From Maribacter aquivivus (GTDB lineage: Bacteria; Bacteroidota; Bacteroidia; Flavobacteriales; Flavobacteriaceae): 64,000 bases of DNA. The DNA is taken from the NCBI RefSeq assembly GCF_900142175.1, contig NZ_FQZX01000001.1, positions 310,001-374,000 on the forward strand, in the 5' to 3' direction. Below are positions 25,794 through 32,907 of the stretch, piece after piece. The position numbers were made by a program, and so were the translations under genes. The stretch's first letter is position 1, and each line of letters opens with the position of its first letter. The notes below the pieces were generated by a model. That model was given only the letters and a program-made list of their open reading frames with translations, searched no databases and was not told the origin of the DNA.

Positions 25794-26837
25794 ATGACAT
25801 TTAAAATATTAGCATTTAGTACATTTTTACTTTTATCAAGTAACATTTTTGGGCAATTAAAATTTGATACCGATATTTTGGACCTCAATAAAAAGGGAAA
25901 TATTTCTCGTATTGAACTAAAATCGTATAATTATAATAGAGGTGCAAAGAAACAAGAACTAAAAAAGACAGAAGTTTTTACTTTTAATTCAAAAGGGTTT
26001 AGAGTATTATATTTCTCAAATGACTACTTATCCCAAAAAGACTCTATTGTATATGATAATTCCAATAACATAAAAGAGATATACCTTTTTAATAAAGATG
26101 GTTCAAAGAAAGAAAGGATTCACGCCTTTTATGATTCGCAAAACAAACTAAATTCTGTAAAGTACTATTTGTACAATACTATCAAGAAGGAACCTATAAA
26201 TTACAACAACTTACATTTTTTAAATGAAACACCTTCTAAAAATGGAACTATTCAAAAATACAAATTTGATGACGGTATTGAACAAGAGTTTCACTTCAAT
26301 AAAGAAGGTCTCATGACAAAGAAGACTCGCGGAAACATAACGGACTCAAATTATCAAAAACTAGAATATGAGTATTCCGAAAAATATGACAACAAGATAA
26401 AATCTAATAAATATCGAAAAAAGTATGAACATTTATTAGTGCAACAATTTCAAAATAATTGTATTCTTTTAAACTCCCTTTATCAAGATATTTTTGATGC
26501 TAGTTCTCATATTACACAACGAGAAATTACAACAATCAAGACATTTCAGAAAAATGACACATTAATAAATATAGATTACTTTGAATATGACTCAAGCGGA
26601 AATAAATCAAAATCAATTGTGGATTACATAGCTGCTGATATAAAGTATAGTGTTGAATACAAGTACAATGACAAGAATAATTTAATTGAAGAATCCTATA
26701 TAAGAAAAAATGGTACAAAAACTTATCAATATGAATATGCATATGATTCTAATAATAATTGGATAGAGAAAACTTCTTACAGAAAGCATCTAAAAAGATA
26801 TGCCGACATTACAAAAAGAATAATAGTGTACAAATAA
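25794..26837 (+). CDS. Cassette 9: secreted YD/RHS-like repeat protein
   Basis: Signal peptide (FLLLSSNIFGQ), then weak 20-25-residue repeats of the YD/RHS type, for example KYNDKNNLIEESYI and YEYAYDSNNNWIEKTSY. 347 aa, much the largest cassette gene, and lacking any RHS core toxin end. Role unknown; similar proteins in Bacteroidota are exported and uncharacterised. Confidence 0.65.
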   Translation: MTFKILAFSTFLLLSSNIFGQLKFDTDILDLNKKGNISRIELKSYNYNRGAKKQELKKTEVFTFNSKGFRVLYFSNDYLSQKDSIVYDNSNNIKEIYLFNKDGSKKERIHAFYDSQNKLNSVKYYLYNTIKKEPINYNNLHFLNETPSKNGTIQKYKFDDGIEQEFHFNKEGLMTKKTRGNITDSNYQKLEYEYSEKYDNKIKSNKYRKKYEHLLVQQFQNNCILLNSLYQDIFDASSHITQREITTIKTFQKNDTLINIDYFEYDSSGNKSKSIVDYIAADIKYSVEYKYNDKNNLIEESYIRKNGTKTYQYEYAYDSNNNWIEKTSYRKHLKRYADITKRIIVYK

Positions 26838-26842
26838 TACTA

Positions 26843-27039
26843 CTGCTAACAATGCCTAAACGTAATGCGGACTTTAGGGCTAAATCGAATGGTCTGTGTA
26901 TATTTATGAAGTCGCTAAATCTTATGGATTTAGCTTTGGAACAAAAAAGAAAAAGCAAAACAATAAGCTTTAGCTTCGTGCTAAGACGGAAACGAAAGGT
27001 TTCCTTACTTCCGCACTACGCTTAGCCGAACCGTTGGCA
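26843..27039 (+). repeat. attC9 (197 bp, long class)
   Basis: Left core TGCTAAC (26843-26849), right core GTTGGCA (27033-27039). Outer arms GCCTAAACGTAATGCGG and CCGCACTACGCTTAGCC pair; second hairpin GGAAAC/GTTTCC. Together with the IS end that follows, it fills the gene-free stretch 26838-27180. Confidence 0.85.
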
Positions 27040-27051
27040 ACAATTAGGTAC

Positions 27052-27430
27052 GTTAAAGGCACATCGTTTACAAAGTTAAAGGGACATCGTTTACACTTTT
27101 TTAGGAGTTAATTTGAGGGTACGATATACAAACAACGTTTACACTTTTTAAGTTGCATTTGAAACTAAAATTCAGATGCTATGCCTTGGAAAGAACAGAC
27201 GATTATGGAACAAAAAATTGAATTTATCTGTGAATGGCGAACTGGAAAATTCACTATCACGGAGCTTTGCAGAGTCTTTAAAATCTCAAGACCGACGGCT
27301 TACAAAATCATTGCCCGGTTTGAAAATGAAGGTTATGAAGGTCTTAGTGAACTCTCCAGAAAACCACGTAGCCCACATCCTAATTCCACCGATGAAAAGA
27401 TGGTGAACAGGATTCTTGAATTGAAGGTAA
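27052..27430 (+). mobile_element. Left part of an IS481-type insertion sequence (truncated)
   Basis: Starts with two direct copies of GTTAAAGGxACATCGTTTAC (27052-27072 and 27075-27095, 20 of 21 identical), resembling IS481-family termini, then a spacer and the N-terminal 80 codons of a transposase. No right end or remaining transposase is found. Confidence 0.65.
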
Positions 27431-27773
27431 AAGATGGCATACAATACTTTGCATTTGATTTCGAAAATAAAACCATTGTTCTTCAAAGTTTCGGCGAAAA
27501 TAATTTGGCAGCAACAAGCGTTAATGGGGAAACTCACAGAATCAATATCAACAAAGAGATTAACTCAGACACTCTACTACTTCCTAAAATTGAAGAATAT
27601 CGAGTTTAGCATAATAAGCATCGTTATAAGTTCTATTATTGTGACAAAAAATGTAGCGGAATAAAAACTGACTATTATTCAAATGAATCTACTCGAACCG
27701 ATGGAAAATTTAGTAAAGGACTTGCAATTGAGGAATTAAAAAAAATCTATATCAGAAAGAAATCACTTAGCTA
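27181..27773 (+). pseudogene. IS481 transposase N-terminus fused to a decayed cassette gene
   Basis: Residues 1-80 (MPWKEQTIMEQKIEF ... CRVFKISRPTAYKIIARF ... LSRKPRSPHPN) are the helix-turn-helix part of an IS481 transposase. After RILELK the sequence changes to unrelated coding-like sequence (DGIQYFAFDFENKTIVLQ). A TAG at 27607-27609 interrupts it, and the same frame resumes (HRYKFYYCDKKCSGIKT ... LAIEELKKIYI) up to the TAA that overlaps the next start. So an IS insertion followed by a deletion replaced the 5' end of a cassette gene, which then gained a nonsense codon. Confidence 0.65.
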
Positions 27774-27998
27774 ATGAAATATAAGAATCTAATTATTACA
27801 ATTGGGGTTATAGGAAATATCCTGCTTTTAATCAGGTTCTTAATTGACCCCTATTTAATATTTTGCGAACCTTGTATTTCAGGTCGCACGTGCCCACCTT
27901 GTCGCACCGAGTTTGCTAACAATATTTGGATTTATTTCCTCATATGGAACCTGTTGGTTGTACTATTAGTTACGCTTAGCAAACAAAAAATAAAATAA
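27774..27998 (+). CDS. Cassette 10 remnant: small membrane protein
   Basis: 74 residues: helix LIITIGVIGNILLLIRFLI, a Cys-rich loop CEPCISGRTCPPCRTEF, then helix IWIYFLIWNLLVVLLVTL. The start overlaps the stop of the preceding decayed frame (TAATG). No attC follows, so the array ends here. Function unknown; the four-Cys loop may bind a metal. Confidence 0.6.
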   Translation: MKYKNLIITIGVIGNILLLIRFLIDPYLIFCEPCISGRTCPPCRTEFANNIWIYFLIWNLLVVLLVTLSKQKIK

Positions 27999-28004
27999 AA
28001 TATT

Positions 28005-28036
28005 TTGGAATAATCATTCCAATATTATTACCTTTG
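28005..28036 (+). promoter_or_regulatory. Promoter and operator of the TetR gene
   Basis: -33 TTTG (28004-28007), 21 bp, -7 TACCTTTG (28029-28036), start codon 5 bp further on. The palindrome TTGGAAT-AATC-ATTCCAA (28005-28022) overlaps the -33 element and resembles the palindrome before the SDR gene, so autorepression is likely. Confidence 0.6.
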
Positions 28037-28040
28037 CTTC

Positions 28041-28592
28041 GTGAATAAGAAAGAAGCCATACTATCATCAGCACTTAAATTGCTTACAGAGAAAGGAGTA
28101 CACAATACCCCAATGTCCGCTATTGCAAAAGCTGCCGGTACTGGTATGGGAACTATCTATAACTACTTCCCTAATAAAGATGTTCTTATCAATGAAATTT
28201 ACATTAGCATCAAGAATAAAGAAAAAGCCCTCTTTCTAGATTTTGATGCCAACCAACCAATTAAAACCCAATTTGAGACCTATTTTTCCTCAATAATTGA
28301 ATTTTTTATTGAAAATCCGGAGAGTTTTAAGTTTATGGAGCAATTACAAGCATCTCCTATTATTACAGAAGAAATACGAACAGAAGGTGCAAAAGCTATC
28401 AATCCGGTAAAAGAACTATTAATAAAAGGTAAACAGGAACGCATTATAAAAGTTATTGCAGTAGATGAGTTACTCATGTTTATTGGTGGTGCCGTATTAT
28501 CGTATTTAAGATGGTATTTTAATCAATCTACCGTAAAAAAAGCTTCCCTTAACAACCAATTACAATTGGTTTGGGACGGAATTAAAGAATAA
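28041..28592 (+). CDS. TetR/AcrR family transcriptional regulator
   Basis: 183 aa with GTG start. The N-terminal helix-turn-helix (AILSSALKLLTEKGVHNTPMSAIAKAAG, broken here: TPMSAIAKAAGTGMGTIYNY) is followed by the variable ligand-binding domain. Controls, by inference, itself and the SDR enzyme 55 bp downstream: palindromes starting TTGGAAT lie upstream of both genes. The GTG start follows the -7 element by 5 bp, so the message is nearly leaderless. Confidence 0.9.
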   Translation: MNKKEAILSSALKLLTEKGVHNTPMSAIAKAAGTGMGTIYNYFPNKDVLINEIYISIKNKEKALFLDFDANQPIKTQFETYFSSIIEFFIENPESFKFMEQLQASPIITEEIRTEGAKAINPVKELLIKGKQERIIKVIAVDELLMFIGGAVLSYLRWYFNQSTVKKASLNNQLQLVWDGIKE

Positions 28593-28609
28593 AAAAATTT
28601 GTTTAACAT

Positions 28610-28631
28610 TTGGAATGAACGTTCACTCCAA
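28610..28631 (+). promoter_or_regulatory. Operator upstream of the SDR gene
   Basis: A 22-bp near-palindrome (28610-28631) reads TTGGAATGAAC then GTTCACTCCAA, with two mismatched positions. It shares the TTGGAAT half-site with the TetR operator at 28005-28022 and contains a TTTG (28609-28612) that may be the -33 element. Confidence 0.6.
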
Positions 28632-28646
28632 TAAAATTATGTACTT

Positions 28647-29507
28647 ATGAAAAAAAATGTGCTTATTACAGGAACATCAACAGGTGTTGGTTTTGAAAGT
28701 GCCATCCTATTCGCAAAAAACAACTACAAGGTATATGCAACCATGCGTAATCTTAAAAAAGGGGTAGAACTAGAAAAAAGGATTGCAGAAGAAAATTTAG
28801 ATATTGAAATTCTACCATTAGATGTTACTAAAATAACCTCTATTGAATCTGCCCTTAAAACAATCATAGACAAGGATGGGAGAATAGATATTTTATATAA
28901 TAATGCAGGAGCCGGATTTGCAAAAACAACCGAGCAAAGTACTGAAGATGAAATTAGATGGGTTACAGACGTAAATTATCTGGGAGTTGTATTCTGTACC
29001 CAAGCTGTCTTACCTTATATGAGAAAGCAAAAATCTGGTCAGATAATTACTATAACTTCCGTAGGCGGTTTGGTTGGTCAGCCATTTAATGAATTGTATT
29101 GCGGAGCAAAATTTGCCGTTGAAGGTTTTATGGAAGGTCTAGCTACCTACGTAAGTGATGCCTTTAATATTAAAATATCTTGTGTTGAGCCTGGCGGAAT
29201 TTCAACAGAATTTATGACCTCCGCTATTGGTAAAACCGCTGTTGAAGGTCAGTTTGCCACCGGAGAATATCTACCCATTTTTGAAAGGTACATGGCCGGT
29301 AACCAAAAGAGAGCCAATGAAAGTAAAGATCAAGTATACCAAACCGGACTAGAGGTTGCCAATGTAGTTTTAGAGGTGGCACAAAACGAAAACCCACCTT
29401 TACGCATTAGAACTTCTAAATGGGCAGAAGAATTTTGCAACCTAAAAACACAAGCAGATCCAGATGGATCTAAAATAGTTCAACAATTAAAAGATAGTTT
29501 TCTATAA
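28647..29507 (+). CDS. Short-chain dehydrogenase/reductase
   Basis: NAD(P)-dependent oxidoreductase of the classical SDR type: cofactor motif TGTSTGVGFES near residue 8, NNAGAG near 89, a Ser in ITITSVGGLVG and the catalytic YCGAK near 152. 286 aa, no membrane segment. Under TetR control by context, in line with a stress- or xenobiotic-induced reductase. A perfect 14-bp hairpin follows the gene. Confidence 0.9.
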   Translation: MKKNVLITGTSTGVGFESAILFAKNNYKVYATMRNLKKGVELEKRIAEENLDIEILPLDVTKITSIESALKTIIDKDGRIDILYNNAGAGFAKTTEQSTEDEIRWVTDVNYLGVVFCTQAVLPYMRKQKSGQIITITSVGGLVGQPFNELYCGAKFAVEGFMEGLATYVSDAFNIKISCVEPGGISTEFMTSAIGKTAVEGQFATGEYLPIFERYMAGNQKRANESKDQVYQTGLEVANVVLEVAQNENPPLRIRTSKWAEEFCNLKTQADPDGSKIVQQLKDSFL

Positions 29508-29520
29508 AACATCTGTTCAA

Positions 29521-29552
29521 AACTCAATGACCTTTATTAAGGTCATTGAGTT
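29521..29552 (+). terminator. Hairpin terminator after the SDR gene
   Basis: Perfect 14-bp stem AACTCAATGACCTT (29521-29534) / AAGGTCATTGAGTT (29539-29552) with a 4-nt loop; the following T content is modest. Confidence 0.7.
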
Positions 29553-29662
29553 ACTTTAAAGTTCGTTTTAATTTGTACTATCATCACAAATAATATAATA
29601 CTTATGTAACCTAAACTATTTAAAATTATTAACTTTAAATTCCTTAGCAATACGAATTTATA

Positions 29663-30715
29663 ATGTTAAATATTCAATTTAAAAGCATAGTTGTAGGCCT
29701 ACTACTAATATCTTTCACAGCTTGTAAAAATGCAAAATCAAATACCAAAACAGATGCTGATAATGAAGTAACCATTTCGGTAAAAAAAGAGAACTTTTTA
29801 TCTGGCGGTTTAGTTGAGCCCATTTCTATTGTTAGTAGAGAATTATCTGATGGTTCTACTGCAGATTGTTATAAAATAGTGGTCACCTCTACCCCAACTG
29901 ACCATGAAATGGGACCATGGTGTCCTGATAATATTGCTGATGATGCATCTGCTGGCGGAATTTGGTTAGAAGATGGTAAAGTATATGATGTAGATGGCGA
30001 ATTCGTAAAAAACTTAGGTACGTTCTATGATGATGAGACTTGGATGATGTACAATAGTGAAACGGGAAAAATCACTAAAACAAGTACTAAAGAAGAATGT
30101 AACGATGCCGCTAACCCTAACGTAGGTGAAGAATATCAAAATTTTTGTGTAGAATGTTTGCCCTCTTATGTCGCTGATATTTCACACACATACTATATAC
30201 CCGTTACTCCTAAAAAAGCTAAAAATCCATATCCGTTTTCTAACGGACCAGCTGGCGGACCACCTCCTGGTGGCGGACCAGATGATGGACATGAAAGACC
30301 AGGACCACCACCTGGCGGACCTGGCGGTAATTCCACAACCCCATCTGATAGAGGACTAGCATTTAACGGCGTTGTCTTTAATGCTCCTGCACCTACAGAC
30401 AATATTTTAGCTGCTTATACCTTGGCTCCTTTTGATGATGCTGGCGGACATATAAACTTACATGAAGGGTATCATTACCATGCCGCAACAGGTGTATCAA
30501 AAAAAATAGAACAGCAAGATAATCATTCTGCAATGATCGGTTATGCTTTTGACGGTTACGGAATTTTTGAAAATGCGGATTCAGATGGAAATGAATACAC
30601 AGACTTGGATGATTCTAGAGGTCATTATGATGAAACTAGAGGCTATCATTACCATGTAGACAAAGCCGGAAACAATAATTTCATTGATGGCTTACGTGGT
30701 GAATATGCTTTGTAA
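29663..30715 (+). CDS. YHYH-domain lipoprotein with Pro/Gly-rich linker
   Basis: Lipoprotein signal ending LLISFTACK (Cys21). Residues 60-185 form an N-terminal domain with conserved Cys; residues 190-225 are a low-complexity Gly/Pro linker (GGPPPGGGP, GPPPGGPGG); the C-terminal YHYH domain contains HEGYHYHAATG and RGYHYHVDKAG and ends NNFIDGLRGEYAL. YHYH proteins are surface-exposed in Bacteroidota, with unknown, possibly metal-related, function because of their His clusters. It overlaps the next gene by 11 bp, forming an operon of three envelope proteins. Confidence 0.85.
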   Translation: MLNIQFKSIVVGLLLISFTACKNAKSNTKTDADNEVTISVKKENFLSGGLVEPISIVSRELSDGSTADCYKIVVTSTPTDHEMGPWCPDNIADDASAGGIWLEDGKVYDVDGEFVKNLGTFYDDETWMMYNSETGKITKTSTKEECNDAANPNVGEEYQNFCVECLPSYVADISHTYYIPVTPKKAKNPYPFSNGPAGGPPPGGGPDDGHERPGPPPGGPGGNSTTPSDRGLAFNGVVFNAPAPTDNILAAYTLAPFDDAGGHINLHEGYHYHAATGVSKKIEQQDNHSAMIGYAFDGYGIFENADSDGNEYTDLDDSRGHYDETRGYHYHVDKAGNNNFIDGLRGEYAL

Positions 30716-31331
30716 AAACACTGCTTTAAAAATTATATTTTTCAGTTTGCTATGGTTAAATACTACCGCATTTGCCCATAGTCCTGATTTTTCAAGTATC
30801 ATCATCTCTAAAACCGAAAACGGACAAATTGTTTTACAACTAAACAGTTCATTGACTGCTTTTCAACAAGAAGTAAATTATGCAAACGGAGAAGGTGCTT
30901 ATAAATCTCCAGAAGAATTTCAAAACCTAGTACTTGATCTTTTTAATTCTAGGTTTTCTTTTATCATTAATGAGAAAGACACTTTACACTTCAAAAATTC
31001 TAAAGTGTTTTTAGGTCATGAAACTAAAATTGTCACAGAGATCGTAGGCCTACCAGAAGAGGTAAAAGTTATTCAATTAAAAAATGAGATGTTTAAGGAT
31101 ATTCATGGTAACCAGTCTGTAGCCATATTTTTATTGGACGGGTTTCCAAAAGAAAAATTTACTTTACATCCTGATAATCAACACGAAATAAACATTATTT
31201 TAGAAGATGGAAAATGGGTAGTGCCAACAGCTAAAAGTAATCAAGCACCCTTGAAGTATTTACCTTATCTAATTACTTTGATAATTGGAGGTCTCCTACT
31301 TTTAATTTCTAGAAAAAGAAAATTTCAATAA
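30705..31331 (+). CDS. Exported protein with C-terminal membrane anchor, function unknown
   Basis: Signal peptide (IIFFSLLWLNTTAFA), a 150-residue extracytoplasmic domain, then one C-terminal helix LPYLITLIIGGLLLLI and a basic tail RKRKFQ, a typical tail-anchored layout. The ATG at 30705 gives the best signal peptide; an upstream ATG at 30684 adds seven residues inside the YHYH gene. It is followed with 1-bp overlap by a two-helix protein. Likely partner of the YHYH lipoprotein. Confidence 0.7.
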   Translation: MLCKNTALKIIFFSLLWLNTTAFAHSPDFSSIIISKTENGQIVLQLNSSLTAFQQEVNYANGEGAYKSPEEFQNLVLDLFNSRFSFIINEKDTLHFKNSKVFLGHETKIVTEIVGLPEEVKVIQLKNEMFKDIHGNQSVAIFLLDGFPKEKFTLHPDNQHEINIILEDGKWVVPTAKSNQAPLKYLPYLITLIIGGLLLLISRKRKFQ

Positions 31332-31546
31332 TGAAAAAACCAAAAACAGTAGTCTATATTGCTTTGGTCATCGTTGTAGTAGGGCTAGTCTTTCAATTTA
31401 TGGAAATGGGAGTTTTTGGTGAAGATCCCATACCTGACATTACCCAATACAACCAGCTGTTTTTTTGGACTGGAATTCTTGTTTGGTCTCTTGGATATAT
31501 GCAGCAAGAAGCTGTAAAAAAGAAGGATAGCGAAAATGACCTGTGA
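31331..31546 (+). CDS. Small two-helix membrane protein
   Basis: 71 residues: VVYIALVIVVVGLVFQFMEM and LFFWTGILVWSLGYMQQ, separated by a short polar loop, with a charged end. The start overlaps the stop of the gene before (TAATG). Third gene of the YHYH operon; no family recognised. Confidence 0.7.
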   Translation: MKKPKTVVYIALVIVVVGLVFQFMEMGVFGEDPIPDITQYNQLFFWTGILVWSLGYMQQEAVKKKDSENDL

Positions 31547-31641
31547 ACTAAACAACAATCTAAATGGTCTGCTTGTTATGAACTACCACTGTAAAACAAA
31601 CGAACCTTTCGCTACCCTCTTCTTAAAAAATTTATTCTCGT

Positions 31642-32058
31642 TTACTTGAATAAACGAATAGAAGATTCTTTCAAATTTAACTTTGCCGGTTGTGGAAACT
31701 CAGCATGAACAATCAACACATTTTCATGATGTTGCTCTAGCTTACTTAATATATCTCTATTGAGTAATAAAATGGTTGAATGGCCATAATGATCTAATTT
31801 ATCAAGAATGGTTTTTCCGTTGAACTCACAAACCCAATGGGTCTCAGACATATTCTCTTCATAAAACAATTCTAAAGTAGGCACTTGGTAATAATCATGC
31901 TCACCAATACCTTCTAAATCAAAAACCAAACGAAGTAATCCGCTTTCTAACTTTGCACCTTCATTAGAGATTCCTAATTCTTCAAAAGATAATTTACCTG
32001 AAGTTGGTTCATTAAATTTCACTTTTATCTCTCCTTGATTTATTTCTACTTTGCTCAT
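31642..32058 (-). CDS. Hypothetical cytosolic protein
   Basis: 138 residues, no signal peptide. Two beta-rich blocks (GEIKVKFNEP, LRLVFDLEGIGEHDYYQVPTLE) and a hydrophobic ILLLNRDILSKL. I do not recognise the family. Monocistronic, between convergent YHYH operon and the methyltransferase gene. Confidence 0.65.
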   Translation of the reverse strand: MSKVEINQGEIKVKFNEPTSGKLSFEELGISNEGAKLESGLLRLVFDLEGIGEHDYYQVPTLELFYEENMSETHWVCEFNGKTILDKLDHYGHSTILLLNRDILSKLEQHHENVLIVHAEFPQPAKLNLKESSIRLFK

Positions 32059-32156
32059 CTACGTTTGTTTTTATGATATCATCAAAGCTAGAGAACAACG
32101 TAAATTTATACTATGATATTTATCAGGATTGAAAAAATTAATACTAAAAAGAAGAT

Positions 32157-32828
32157 TTACTTACAACGATATAAAGTGGTTACAATTAGGCCGTTTTTAT
32201 CAATAACTGATAATAATACGCTCTCTTCAAGCATCTTAAAATTAAATGGAGGCAACAAAAGATTTATACCACTCTGCTTTTTTAAACGAGTGCCTTGACC
32301 TGAGATAATATCTATATTAGGCACGAAATCACCTTCAGGTACATGCTCTGTTACTATTACATAATCATAACTCGATAATTTTGCCACCACTTGTTTTATC
32401 TCATCGTTAGAGATGTGTTGTAATACTTGGCGTACAATAGCACAATTTGCAATTGGCAACTCATCTACGGCTATATCTAAACATTGAAATTCTAGATCTG
32501 CCAATTTAAACTCTTGCTTGTTTCGCTCAATTAGCTCAGGTACAATATCAACGGCAATGTAGTTCTTGGTATACTTCACCAACTCCTTGCCAACGTTAAA
32601 ATCTCCGCACCCTAAATCGCACACCGAAACCGGACTTTCAAACGCATTTAAGAATTTGACCAGAGCTTCTACATAAGGCGCTACAATTTCTGAACGATAT
32701 GATCCATCACCAGAGTAAAAATCTGAAGTACTGCTACCCCACAGGTTCTTTTCATAGACCTGCTGCATGGCATCTTTCGTGGGCCATGGTTTTTTATTGC
32801 GTTTCGATTTATTTTCTTTTTTATTCAC
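32157..32828 (-). CDS. Class I SAM-dependent methyltransferase
   Basis: Motif I VCDLGCGDFNVGKELVKY (residues 72-89) binds SAM; YIAVDIVPELI follows as motif II region, then CAIVRQVLQHIS. 223 aa, cytosolic. The substrate cannot be told. The N-terminal 50 residues (basic, KSKRNKKPWPTKDAMQ) and PHVPEGDFVP-like loop (TEHVPEGDFVP) suggest a small-molecule or sugar substrate family. Confidence 0.85.
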   Translation of the reverse strand: MNKKENKSKRNKKPWPTKDAMQQVYEKNLWGSSTSDFYSGDGSYRSEIVAPYVEALVKFLNAFESPVSVCDLGCGDFNVGKELVKYTKNYIAVDIVPELIERNKQEFKLADLEFQCLDIAVDELPIANCAIVRQVLQHISNDEIKQVVAKLSSYDYVIVTEHVPEGDFVPNIDIISGQGTRLKKQSGINLLLPPFNFKMLEESVLLSVIDKNGLIVTTLYRCK

Positions 32829-32847
32829 CGTACTCTATATTAAAAAA

Positions 32848-32879
32848 AACAAGCCATAAACTTTCGTTTATGGCTTGTT
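32848..32879 (-). terminator. Terminator downstream of the DUF885 gene
   Basis: Perfect 14-bp stem AACAAGCCATAAAC (32848-32861) / GTTTATGGCTTGTT (32866-32879); read on the minus strand it ends in a T run (A run 32842-32849). Terminates the leftward DUF885 gene. Confidence 0.85.
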
Positions 32880-32907
32880 AATATACTTTAAAATAGATGA
32901 ATTCTAA

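Larger units (their letters stand above)
19880..27998 (+). mobile_element. Integron-like gene-cassette array (9 intact cassettes and a decayed tenth)
   Basis: Ten consecutive units each open with a GTT-core (GTTAGCT, GTTATCT, GTTGTGG, GTTGTAC, GTTAGCA, GTTGTAC, GTTGTAA, GTTGTAC, GTTAGCA, GTTGGCA). Nine end with an attC-like element of 132-198 bp. The first 7-10 bases of a cassette are the reverse complement of the left core of the attC at its own end, for example GTTGTGGGGC at 21342 with GCCCCACAAC at 21698. That is expected if each unit is excised as a circle at these sites. All genes read in one direction, are small, and start close behind the core. The last unit carries an IS481 fragment and no attC. 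Confidence 0.85.

Noticed and set aside
22527..27039. The repeated elements resemble a CRISPR or tandem-repeat region
   Set aside because: Repeats are 130-200 bp, unequal, internally palindromic and separated by genes of 0.3-1.1 kb; there are no cas genes. The complementary cores fit cassettes, not CRISPR.
19880..27998. Toxin-antitoxin or anti-phage systems in cassettes
   Set aside because: I searched for toxin, RHS core, nuclease and helix-turn-helix antitoxin motifs and found none that I could support; the HAD-like gene is truncated and only suggestive.
18708..28040. Considered a prophage or integrative conjugative element because of the integrase
   Set aside because: No structural, replication, relaxase or conjugation genes are present, and each gene set is bounded by attC-like sites instead of one pair of att repeats.
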